22,765 nucleotides of DNA from UMGS172 sp045649545 (lineage in GTDB: Bacteria; Bacillota; Clostridia; Oscillospirales; Acutalibacteraceae). The stretch lies in assembly GCA_045649545.1 (NCBI GenBank), contig JAZRQE010000051.1, positions 1 through 22,765 of the forward strand, read 5' to 3'. The notes under the pieces were generated by a model. That model ran no database searches, had not been told where the DNA came from, and saw nothing but the letters and a program-made list of their open reading frames with translations. The position numbers and the translations under genes were made by a program. Of this stretch, positions 7,916 through 15,185 are shown piece by piece (the first letter of the stretch is position 1; the number at the start of each line of letters is the position of its first letter).

Positions 7916-9286
7916 TTAGTTTGTAGATTCTCGGCTTAAATAGTATTCATCGTCGCCGCGTCCGACAGTAGAAACGTCATTAAAAATACATCCTGCCAAA
8001 TAGCATTTATCAAGGTTGGAAATATGGTCATTAATATCGGGAACTTCAACCACGTCTTGACATACAACAATTAATGCAGCGTCAACAACATTAGAAAGTA
8101 TTTCTGCATCAACCGTTACTCCGCAAGGCGGTGTATCCAAAACAACGAAATCGAACATCTCTTTCAACTGATTAAACACGCTCAAGAACTGTGAACTGCT
8201 CAAAATATCTTCCGAACCGCTGTACGGCTTTGTATTTCCGATAATGTACAAGCCTGTTACCGGGTCACGCTTAATGAACTGTGCCACATCGGTTCCCGAT
8301 GTAAAAAGATTCCGAAAATCTTTTTCCTCAGATTTATCTATATCATCGAAGAAACGGAAATCAGCAGGCTTTTTAAAGTCGCAGTCGACTAAAATAACCC
8401 TATGTCCGTTTTGTGCAAGAGCAAGTGCGATATTAACCGAGACACTGGTTTTGCCCTCGTTTTCGGCAACGCTGGTAATCATAAAGGTTTTAAACTTTTT
8501 AGTTCTGTACAAACTCTCAAGCTTAACTGCCATTTTTTTGAAACTATTAGCAAAGCCCGGTCCAATTAAAGGGTTATTGATAATCAAACGTCTTTTTGCC
8601 TGCGGCAAATCACGGCTCAATTTTTTAACGTGAGATACCGTACCGAACAATTTCATCTCGAGTTCTTTTTCGACATCGGAAGCGTTCTTTACCGTGTTAC
8701 GCAAGAATGACAGCAATACTATGATTACAACAACCAACACACCTGCAAGAATGCTAAATACAACGCCGTAAGACATTGTACTCATTGCCGAAGCTGTTGT
8801 ACCCGGCATATCGGGGTTAACAACCGTACGAATAATTACGTTGGTGAACACATAGTCTGTAACCTTGTAATAGTTTTTGTAGATAGATACTAAAGTGTCA
8901 TAAGCTTTTGACGGAGTAATATCAGTTACGGAAATTTTTATAAGATTGGTTTCTGTGATTTGTTCAGCCTTAATTTCACCCGTCAAAGCCATCCCCATAT
9001 CCTTTTCAACGACATCTCGCAATGCGTTACTTTGGAAAACATCATCAAGGTTTTCAGCAATAACAACCGTTCTTGCCAACGATGATGCTGTTGCTTCGTT
9101 GGTGTAACCGCTCAAGTTAATCGAAACGGTCATACTGCTGACGTACTTTGGCTTGTGCAGGAAGGTGTAATAAGAAAAACTGCCCACAAATCCAACAATC
9201 AATGCAAGTAATATTACCCACCAATTGATTAAAATATCACGAAGGATTGTGTATAAATTAAATCGGGAAAAATCAAATTTTTTCAT
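7916..9286 (-). CDS. Wzz/BY-kinase fusion (canonical motifs)
   Basis: This 456-residue membrane tyrosine kinase/copolymerase controls the length or export of capsule or exopolysaccharide. The first membrane segment is at 22-42, the Wzz part outside, and the second segment at 173-195. The kinase domain follows with Walker A TSVAENEGKT (271-280), Walker A' VILVDCDFKKP (297-307) and Walker B FVVLDTPPCG (380-389), all close to consensus. The C-terminus has only DDEYY (445-449), a poor phosphorylation tail. Polypeptide fusion of Wzz and kinase is typical of Gram-negative Wzc but also occurs in Clostridia; most Firmicutes split them. It starts one base after the stop of the Ig-like gene, and its GGAGGG site lies inside that gene's last codons, so translation is probably coupled. 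The partner phosphatase is two genes upstream. Confidence 0.93.
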   Translation of the reverse strand: MKKFDFSRFNLYTILRDILINWWVILLALIVGFVGSFSYYTFLHKPKYVSSMTVSINLSGYTNEATASSLARTVVIAENLDDVFQSNALRDVVEKDMGMALTGEIKAEQITETNLIKISVTDITPSKAYDTLVSIYKNYYKVTDYVFTNVIIRTVVNPDMPGTTASAMSTMSYGVVFSILAGVLVVVIIVLLSFLRNTVKNASDVEKELEMKLFGTVSHVKKLSRDLPQAKRRLIINNPLIGPGFANSFKKMAVKLESLYRTKKFKTFMITSVAENEGKTSVSVNIALALAQNGHRVILVDCDFKKPADFRFFDDIDKSEEKDFRNLFTSGTDVAQFIKRDPVTGLYIIGNTKPYSGSEDILSSSQFLSVFNQLKEMFDFVVLDTPPCGVTVDAEILSNVVDAALIVVCQDVVEVPDINDHISNLDKCYLAGCIFNDVSTVGRGDDEYYLSRESTN

Positions 9287-9287
9287 A

Positions 9288-10121
9288 TTAACCCTCCGTT
9301 ACAATAAGCAATAATCTTGTTTTTGTGACAATTTCATCGCCGCTGCCAATAGTATAGAACACGTTATATGTGCCGGGTTTCGAATAATCAACTTCACTAT
9401 CGTCAATCTTTATATCCTCAAGCCTATAATCTTCATGTTCCTTGTTTTTATAGGAAATGCGTTCAATCTGAGCTTTGTAATCATACTTTTGACCAACCGT
9501 TGTATATGCAGCATAGTCGGTCAGTCTGATTTTTACTTCAAACCACTGCTCATCACTGACAATTGCGTTAAATGTGACCTGTGTTGTGTCTGCCATACTG
9601 TTGGAGACCTTCAAATTAACTGCATATTCTCCCTCGATATTGCTAAACTCGGAAGAAATAAGTTTAACGTATGAAGTTAAATCACCGTCTATAACATCGT
9701 TTGCCGAAACATATTGAGCCAACTTATATGTATATCCGCTTGGGAAAATATAATCATAACTCAAGGAAATTCTGGGAGAACGGTAGTCAGTCAAAACCAT
9801 TTTACGGGTTACGTTAGTTACGTTATTATCACTGTCACAAACCGCAAAGGTAACCAAGGTGGACTTCTCTTGTACGCTCAAAAACAGATTTTTACGAATA
9901 ACCTTGATTTTATCGGTTAAATCACCGTCCTGTTTATCGTAGGCTTTGACATAAGCCAACAACTCTTGGTCAGTGGTCGCAACGGTAGCCTCAATAATGC
10001 CGTCAACAGAGCATGTCAACTCCGGTGCATCGTTCATACCGTCGGACGTTACAAACAAATAACCGCCACCCACCAATACAACGACCGCAATTATAATCGT
10101 TATAACTCTTAATATTCTCAT
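9288..10121 (-). CDS. Membrane-anchored protein with Ig-like (DUF5011-type) repeats
   Basis: This 277-residue protein has a single N-terminal hydrophobic segment (about 5-24) and no clear cleavage site, followed by an extracellular beta-rich part. Two copies of the DUF5011 Ig-like signature are visible: DKQDGDLTDKIKV (62-74) and NDVIDGDLTSYVKL (141-154), each leading to a strand typical of such domains. A third, weaker unit ends in DYSKPGTYNVFYTI (245-258). No enzyme motif is seen. In the operon it lies between the CpsB-type phosphatase (12 bases) and the first Wzz/BY-kinase (1 base), so it probably acts outside the membrane with the Wzz domains, perhaps as a scaffold or polymer-contact protein; that is inference. 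Start: AAGGAGA seven bases before the ATG. The assignment to an Ig-like fold is good, the function unknown. Confidence 0.8.
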   Translation of the reverse strand: MRILRVITIIIAVVVLVGGGYLFVTSDGMNDAPELTCSVDGIIEATVATTDQELLAYVKAYDKQDGDLTDKIKVIRKNLFLSVQEKSTLVTFAVCDSDNNVTNVTRKMVLTDYRSPRISLSYDYIFPSGYTYKLAQYVSANDVIDGDLTSYVKLISSEFSNIEGEYAVNLKVSNSMADTTQVTFNAIVSDEQWFEVKIRLTDYAAYTTVGQKYDYKAQIERISYKNKEHEDYRLEDIKIDDSEVDYSKPGTYNVFYTIGSGDEIVTKTRLLLIVTEG

Positions 10122-10133
10122 TTTTCAATCTCC

Positions 10134-10856
10134 TTACAGATTATCCTTAATTACTGCCAACGGATTATTGTAAAAAATGTCTTTCGCAATAATCTCGCCA
10201 AAATTTTCTAAAACAAACGAATAACCTTCCGAAAGGTCAGGGATACGACGATAAGGGTTGTGTGCATCGCTTGCGGCAAAGGACACCCATTTTCTTTTTA
10301 AAAATTCCATAACCGCACTTTGTGCTTCCTCACCGCTTAAACCGAAAAGACTTGTCGTGTTTATCTGAAGTAACGCTCCGCGTTGCAAAAAACTTTCTGC
10401 AACGGTGGGTGACTCCTTTAAAAAGTTATATCTTTCCGGATGAGCAATAATCGGAACCAAGCCGAAAGAAACCAATTTGGAAACAACCGCCAAAGTTCTT
10501 TCTAAACTGTCGTTAAACCCAAACTCAACCAAAATGTAACGGCTATTGTTAAGCGTTATGATTTGCTTATCATTTATAACGTCTTCAACGTTATTAACCG
10601 CAAACATTTCGGCACCGCAATAAAGCCTGACTTGGGGGTACTGTTCTTTGACTTTAGCCTTAAAAGCATCAAACTTGTAGAGTATTTCGTCTTTGCTTAT
10701 AAACCCGAGCCGACGGTCGCGTAACAAATAATGCGGAGTGAGGACAATGTCAGTCGTACCGTTAGATTGAGCAAGACTAATCATTTCCAAAGCGTCGCTT
10801 AAACTTTCAGCACCGTCATCAATGTTAGGTATAATGTGTGTATGCAGGTCAACCAG
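10134..10856 (-). CDS. CpsB/YwqE-type protein-tyrosine phosphatase (PHP family), non-standard start
   Basis: This 240-residue manganese-dependent phosphatase of the PHP superfamily should dephosphorylate the tyrosine tail of the BY-kinases encoded downstream. From the proposed start it reads VDLHTHIIPNIDDGAES, the family's N-terminus, with metal ligands H5 and H7. Further signature points: TPHY (H42), CGAE (E83), IIAHPERYNF (H139) and SDAHNP (D197, H199). An in-frame stop lies at 10869-10871 and no ATG, GTG or TTG falls between it and the HTH motif; the first usual starts (TTG 10790, ATG 10784) would remove the metal site. CTG at 10856, six bases after GGGAGGG, is therefore the best start. 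It follows metY by 33 bases without a terminator and precedes the Ig-like gene by 12. Confidence 0.92.
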   Translation of the reverse strand: MVDLHTHIIPNIDDGAESLSDALEMISLAQSNGTTDIVLTPHYLLRDRRLGFISKDEILYKFDAFKAKVKEQYPQVRLYCGAEMFAVNNVEDVINDKQIITLNNSRYILVEFGFNDSLERTLAVVSKLVSFGLVPIIAHPERYNFLKESPTVAESFLQRGALLQINTTSLFGLSGEEAQSAVMEFLKRKWVSFAASDAHNPYRRIPDLSEGYSFVLENFGEIIAKDIFYNNPLAVIKDNL

Positions 10857-10870
10857 AAGTATCCCTCCCT
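10854..10870 (-). promoter_or_regulatory. Ribosome-binding site that decides a CTG start
   Basis: On the minus strand AGGGAGGG (10863-10870) is followed by ATACTT and then CTG (10854-10856). The in-frame TAG at 10869-10871 overlaps the Shine-Dalgarno, so translation must start within the next five codons; CTG has the best spacing. Confidence 0.65.
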
Positions 10871-10889
10871 ATTGCCTAAACTCAAAGTA

Positions 10890-12164
10890 TTAATTGCATT
10901 TATCAAGTGCCTGTGAAATATCGGCAATAATATCATCAACGTGTTCAATACCGACCGACATTCTGATAAGGTCGGGAGTTACACCGCACTCAACTAACTG
11001 TTGGTCAGATAACTGACGGTGAGTAGTTGAAGCAGGGTGCAAAATGCAGGTTCTTGCATCGGCAACATGGATTACGGGAGCGGCTAATTTTACGCTTTCC
11101 ATAAACTTACCTGCAGCCTCTCTGCCACCTTTAATGCCGAACGAAATAACACCGCAGGTGCCGTTAGGCATATATTTTTTTGCTAATTCGTTATATTTAT
11201 TAGTTTCTAAACCGGGATAATTAACCCAGGCAATTTTGGGATTAGCCTGTAAAAATTCTGCAACCTTTTGTGCATTAGAGCAATGCTCTTTCATTCTTAA
11301 ATGCAGGGTTTCAAGACCGACATTCAGTAAAAATGCATTCATCGGCGACATCATCATACCGACATCTCTCATCAACTGGGCACGTGCCTTTGCAATAAAT
11401 GCGGCAGCACCGAACTTTTCGGGGTAAACCAAGCCGTGATACGATTCGTCGGGAGCACAGAATGCCTTAAAACGAGGTGAAGCAGTCCAGTCAAACTTGC
11501 CAGAATCAACTACACATCCGCCCAAAGCCATTGCGTGACCGTCCATATATTTTGAGGTTGAGTGCAAAACGATGTCAGCACCCCATTCAAACGGACGGCA
11601 GTTAACCGGCGACGGGAAGGTGTTATCAACAAACAATGGCATCTGGTACTTGTGAGCAACCTCTGCCCAACGTTCAATATCCAAAACGGTTAAAGCGGGG
11701 TTTGCAACCGTTTCACCGAAAAGCAATTTTGTTTCAGGACGGATAGCTGCCTCAATTTCCTCAGTAGTAGCATCGGGTGCAACGAAAGTAGTATTAATTC
11801 CCAATTTGCGAAGTGTAATGTTCAAAAGGTTAAACGAACCGCCGTAAATTGAACTTGACGAAACGATGTGGTCACCTGCAGAACAAACCGTAAGAATTGC
11901 GGCTGTTGTTGCACCTTGACCCGAGGAACAAAGCATCGCACCGACACCGCCCTCTAAAGCGGCAATCTTTTTCTCAACTGCCTCAACGGTCGGGTTACTC
12001 AAGCGGGTATAAAAGTGACCCGAAGCGTTAAAATCAAACAAATCGCCTAATGTTTTTGCATCTTCATATTTAAAAGTTGTGCTCTGGTAAATGGGTAAAA
12101 CTCTTGCTTCACCGCTTTTGGGCTCATAGCCCTCCTGAACACACTTGGTGTTAATGTGGCTCAT
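10890..12164 (-). CDS. metY: O-acetylhomoserine aminocarboxypropyltransferase (sulfhydrylase)
   Basis: This 424-residue pyridoxal-phosphate enzyme of the Cys/Met metabolism family makes homocysteine from O-acetylhomoserine and sulfide in the cytoplasm. It opens with the MetY-typical IYQSTTFKYED (25-35) and FYTRLSNPT (51-59), then SSGQGATTAAI (80-90), the VDNTFPSPVNCRPFEWGADIV region (179-199) and the PLP lysine K205 in HSTSKYMDGH. The C-terminal part has the substrate-binding RMSVGIEH. The pattern with the long insert around GKFDWTASPRFKAF favours MetY over cystathionine gamma-synthase or methionine gamma-lyase. Length is normal. Start: AAGGAAG eight bases before the ATG. No S-box or other riboswitch fits in its leader. 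It is the first gene of a run that continues into the polysaccharide kinase/phosphatase cassette. Confidence 0.95.
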   Translation of the reverse strand: MSHINTKCVQEGYEPKSGEARVLPIYQSTTFKYEDAKTLGDLFDFNASGHFYTRLSNPTVEAVEKKIAALEGGVGAMLCSSGQGATTAAILTVCSAGDHIVSSSSIYGGSFNLLNITLRKLGINTTFVAPDATTEEIEAAIRPETKLLFGETVANPALTVLDIERWAEVAHKYQMPLFVDNTFPSPVNCRPFEWGADIVLHSTSKYMDGHAMALGGCVVDSGKFDWTASPRFKAFCAPDESYHGLVYPEKFGAAAFIAKARAQLMRDVGMMMSPMNAFLLNVGLETLHLRMKEHCSNAQKVAEFLQANPKIAWVNYPGLETNKYNELAKKYMPNGTCGVISFGIKGGREAAGKFMESVKLAAPVIHVADARTCILHPASTTHRQLSDQQLVECGVTPDLIRMSVGIEHVDDIIADISQALDKCN

Positions 12165-12220
12165 TAAAAAGACTTCCTTTCAAAAAACGCTCCATCTTAA
12201 AAGCATATATATACAAATTT

Positions 12221-12249
12221 ATATTATCACATTATACGCTACTTTGCAA
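12221..12249 (-). promoter_or_regulatory. Possible promoter of metY and downstream cassette
   Basis: On the minus strand TTGCAA (12244-12249), 17 bases, TAATAT (12221-12226). A perfect TATAAT is also present at 12231-12236, but its nearest TTGACT is only 12 bases away. The region certainly holds a promoter, but which boxes are used is uncertain. Confidence 0.4.
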
Positions 12250-12365
12250 GTCAATTTTACGGAAAAATATTACCATTCTAAACAAAGCCCTTGTTGCAAT
12301 TACAAAATATGTTAAATCGTAATAAACGACGTTGTTTTTTCATAGAAATTACGGGGGGTGGAATT

Positions 12366-13010
12366 ATGTTTGCGACGGTGATAAATGGGGAAAATTTTAA
12401 AAGAAAAACAAAATTTTCCGAGCAACAACTCGGTGTCATCGGGATTATCACCGTAGCACAGAAAGCAAGCAGGAAAAAACTCAAAAAAATATTACAAAAA
12501 TACAACGGCGAGGTAATATTTGCGAAATCTTGTGACAACGGTGGTATAAAACCGTTTAACACATCGCCTTTTAAAGAAAATCTGCTTTTTTGCGATTTTG
12601 CAGATTTTGTGCTATCGCAAAGCGGTTATTCTTTGAAAATCGGCATTTATGACCCTGATAAACGTCACCTTGAAGCCCACGTTTTACCTCGGCTTATTGC
12701 CCATGCAGAAGAAACAGTTATCTGTACCAGCCAAAACATTGATGATTTATGTGAATTTTGGTTAAAAGCGACCGGCACTTGCCCTGAAGTGACCGAAAAC
12801 CCGTTACACCTTTGCGACTGTGACATTTGCTTTTCTGCAGAGGGCGTTGCGACTTCGGGGATATTATTCGGTCACGGCGGCCGTGGGATTGACCAACGAA
12901 AACTTATTAAAAAAATACCCAAACAATACAGGATTTTATTATCTCAAGGAATTGACCCCGCAGAATTGCTTTGCATGTTGGAAAATGAGAAAAGATACTG
13001 CGTTACATAA
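12366..13010 (+). CDS. Protein of unknown function
   Basis: I do not recognise this 214-residue protein. The ATG at 12366 has a strong GGGGGGTGG four bases upstream; the frame is open further back to 12291, but without such a site. It has no signal peptide or membrane segment. Visible features: a basic N-terminal third (KKLKKILQKY around 38-47), alternating hydrophobic strands and helices suggesting an alpha/beta fold (LKIGIYDPD, ETVICTSQN), a cysteine group LCDCDIC near residue 150, and a glycine-rich GILFGHGGRGID near 165-176. The cysteines could bind metal and the Gly loop a nucleotide or cofactor, but neither matches a motif I can name. It stands alone, divergent from metY and convergent with lepA, and ends in a terminator shared with lepA. 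Normal codon use and a good ribosome site argue it is real. Confidence 0.75.
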   Translation: MFATVINGENFKRKTKFSEQQLGVIGIITVAQKASRKKLKKILQKYNGEVIFAKSCDNGGIKPFNTSPFKENLLFCDFADFVLSQSGYSLKIGIYDPDKRHLEAHVLPRLIAHAEETVICTSQNIDDLCEFWLKATGTCPEVTENPLHLCDCDICFSAEGVATSGILFGHGGRGIDQRKLIKKIPKQYRILLSQGIDPAELLCMLENEKRYCVT

Positions 13011-13013
13011 GCA

Positions 13014-13045
13014 AAAGACCGAACGGCAAGCACCGTTCGGTCTTT
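13014..13045. terminator. Bidirectional terminator between unknown gene and lepA
   Basis: Perfect 13-bp inverted repeat AAAGACCGAACGG (13014-13026) and CCGTTCGGTCTTT (13033-13045) with a 6-base loop. It follows the plus-strand stop at 13010 and the minus-strand lepA stop at 13053, so it serves both. Confidence 0.93.
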
Positions 13046-13052
13046 ATTTAAG

Positions 13053-14858
13053 TTATTCATCTAATTTCAAAACTGCCATAAAGGCTTCCTGCGGGACCTC
13101 GACCGAGCCTAACTGACGCATACGCTTTTTACCCTCTTTTTGCTTCTCAAGCAATTTCTTTTTACGGGTAATATCACCGCCGTAGCACTTGGCAAGAACG
13201 TCCTTTCGCATAGCTTTAACCGTCTCGCGAGCAATAACCTTTCCGCCGATTGCGACTTGAACGGGTATTTCAAACAACTGACGAGGGATATAATCCTTTA
13301 ACTTTTCAGCAATTCTGCGGGCTCTGGTATACGAGTTATCCGCGTGAACGATAAACGACAACGCATCAACAACATCACCGGCAAGCAAAACATCAAGTTT
13401 GACTAATTTTGATGCCTGATAATCCTTAATTTCATAGTCATAACTTGCATAACCTCTTGTGCGTGATTTCAACGCATCAAAAAAGTCATACACAATTTCG
13501 CCAACCGGCAAAATATAATGCATATCAACGCGGTCACCGATATAATTCATACCGATATACTCTCCGCGACGCTCCTGACAAAGTCCCATAATCGCACCGA
13601 CAAACTCGCTCGGGCTGTAGATATTAACATCAGCCATCGGCTCTAACGCGGTAACAATGGTTGCCGGGTCGGGATAGTTCGTCGGGTTGGCAACAGTTAT
13701 GGTTTCACCCGTTGTCAGTTCGAATTTATACTCAACACTCGGTGCAGTTGTAACAAGGTCGAGATTATACTCTCTTTCCAAGCGTTCTTGGATAATTTCC
13801 ATGTGCAATAGCCCTAAAAATCCGCATCTAAAACCGAAGCCCAAAGCACCCGAGGTTTCAGCCTCGAACAACAGCGAAGCGTCATTAAGCTGTAACTTTT
13901 CCAATGCCTCTCTTAAATCGGTATAATGAGCGCCGTCGGCAGGATAAATACCGCAGAAAACAACCGGATTAACCTTACGGTAACCGTCAAGCGGTGCTTC
14001 AGCCGGATTTTCAGCATCGGTTAACGTATCACCGACTCGTGCATCGGCAACATTTTTAATTGCGGCGGCAATATAACCAACCTCGCCCGCTTTCAAGCAG
14101 TCACAAGGGGTCATAATATTACCGCGTTTGCGTCCGACTTCGACAACATCAAACTCGGCACCGGTCGCCATCATACGGATAGTCTGTCCGGGTCTTACTT
14201 CGCCCTCAACCACCCTGAAATATACAATAACACCCTTATATGAGTCATAATAAGAGTCAAAAATCAATGCCTTCAAAGGTTTTTTGTCATCACCTTGAGG
14301 CGGCGGAATGAGTTTTACGATTTTTTCCAAAACCTCAGGGATATTTATATCGTTTTTAGCCGAAATCAACGGTGCTTCGGAAGCATCAATACCGATAATA
14401 TCCTCAATATCGTGACGGATTCTCTCAGGCTCGGCACTCGGCAGGTCAATTTTATTGATAACCGGCAAAAGTTCAAGACCGTGGTCAACCGCCAAATATG
14501 TGTTGGCAAGAGTTTGAGCCTCAATACCTTGCGATGCGTCAACAATAAGAATCGCACCTTCACAAGCAGCCAACGACCTCGACACCTCATAGTTAAAGTC
14601 AACGAGTCCGGGGGTGTCTATTAAATTAAACTCATACTCCAAACCGTCTTGAGCCTCATAATAAAGGGTAACCGCGTGAGATTTAATGGTAATTCCGCGT
14701 TCACGTTCAAGGTCCATACTGTCTAAAAGCTGGTCCTCCATTTCACGCTGGGAAACCGTTTTGGTATGCTCCAAAAGGCGGTCAGCAAGGGTAGACTTGC
14801 CATGGTCAATATGAGCGATAATACAAAAATTTCTAATTCGTTCCTGAGGTATAGCCAT
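13053..14858 (-). CDS. lepA: Elongation factor 4 (LepA), with catalytic His replaced by Leu
   Basis: This 601-residue translational GTPase acts on ribosomes, in initiation/assembly or back-translocation. Length and domain order are normal: GTPase domain 1 to ~180 with G1 AHIDHGKST (15-23), RGITIK (54-59), G3 DTPGLVDF (81-88), G4 NKID (135-138) and G5 SAK; then domains II, III and V, and the LepA-specific C-terminus ending RMRQLGSVEVPQEAFMAVLKLDE. The odd point is residue 85: LepA and nearly all translational GTPases have DTPGHVDF, where the His (equivalent to EF-Tu His84) positions the attacking water. Here the codon at 14604-14606 reads CTC, Leu, one base from CAC. Start: TTGGAG five bases before the ATG. 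It is last in the zapA direction but has its own likely promoter. Confidence 0.97.
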   Translation of the reverse strand: MAIPQERIRNFCIIAHIDHGKSTLADRLLEHTKTVSQREMEDQLLDSMDLERERGITIKSHAVTLYYEAQDGLEYEFNLIDTPGLVDFNYEVSRSLAACEGAILIVDASQGIEAQTLANTYLAVDHGLELLPVINKIDLPSAEPERIRHDIEDIIGIDASEAPLISAKNDINIPEVLEKIVKLIPPPQGDDKKPLKALIFDSYYDSYKGVIVYFRVVEGEVRPGQTIRMMATGAEFDVVEVGRKRGNIMTPCDCLKAGEVGYIAAAIKNVADARVGDTLTDAENPAEAPLDGYRKVNPVVFCGIYPADGAHYTDLREALEKLQLNDASLLFEAETSGALGFGFRCGFLGLLHMEIIQERLEREYNLDLVTTAPSVEYKFELTTGETITVANPTNYPDPATIVTALEPMADVNIYSPSEFVGAIMGLCQERRGEYIGMNYIGDRVDMHYILPVGEIVYDFFDALKSRTRGYASYDYEIKDYQASKLVKLDVLLAGDVVDALSFIVHADNSYTRARRIAEKLKDYIPRQLFEIPVQVAIGGKVIARETVKAMRKDVLAKCYGGDITRKKKLLEKQKEGKKRMRQLGSVEVPQEAFMAVLKLDE

Positions 14859-14886
14859 AGTAACTCCAAATAAAAGATTTTTTAGT

Positions 14887-14915
14887 ATTTTATACTATTT
14901 TTTAAAAATTTACAA
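14887..14915 (-). promoter_or_regulatory. Likely lepA promoter
   Basis: On the minus strand TTGTAA (14910-14915), 17 bases, TAAAAT (14887-14892), in the 59-base gap before lepA. A small AGTAT/ATACT palindrome overlaps the -10. Moderate match to consensus. Confidence 0.5.
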
Positions 14916-14917
14916 CT

Positions 14918-15163
14918 CTAATTTTTTTCGGCGGTATTTTGTACTTCGTCGATGCAGCTGCCGTCACTTTTTTCAAGCATATCTTTAGGCAAAATAGCTT
15001 CGTCCGAAAGATTAGCAATGCCGAATTTTGATTTTCTGGTTTCTTTAATTTGCCGAACCTTCTTTTCGATAGCCTTTGCTAACTTTGGCACAACAAGGGT
15101 TATAGCGGCAATCAACCCCATAAAAAGCAACCAAATCACAAAATATTTTAAATATATAATCAT
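14918..15163 (-). CDS. Small single-span membrane protein, unknown function
   Basis: This 81-residue protein has one N-terminal membrane segment (about residues 5-27, WLLFMGLIAAITLVV) followed by a strongly basic stretch (KLAKAIEKKVRQIKETRKSK, 27-46). That layout predicts a short outside N-terminus and a cytoplasmic tail that becomes acidic toward the end (DEAILPKDMLEKSDGSCIDE). No domain is recognised. AGAGGT lies seven bases before the ATG, and the gene starts 22 bases after the stop of the U32 peptidase gene in the same direction, so it belongs to the zapA-U32 unit. A link to division or envelope work is only suggested by that position. The compact spacing and good ribosome site make it likely to be real despite its size. 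Confidence 0.7.
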   Translation of the reverse strand: MIIYLKYFVIWLLFMGLIAAITLVVPKLAKAIEKKVRQIKETRKSKFGIANLSDEAILPKDMLEKSDGSCIDEVQNTAEKN

Positions 15164-15185
15164 TTTTTAGACCTCTTTTAAAATA

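Noticed and set aside
12165..12290. S-box (SAM) riboswitch ahead of metY
   Set aside because: The leader is too short and AT-rich and shows none of the conserved S-box helices or a terminator hairpin.
12278..12562. A 94-residue frame on the minus strand opposite the unknown protein gene
   Set aside because: No ribosome site, low-complexity hydrophobic translation, and it overlaps the better supported plus-strand gene; an antisense shadow.
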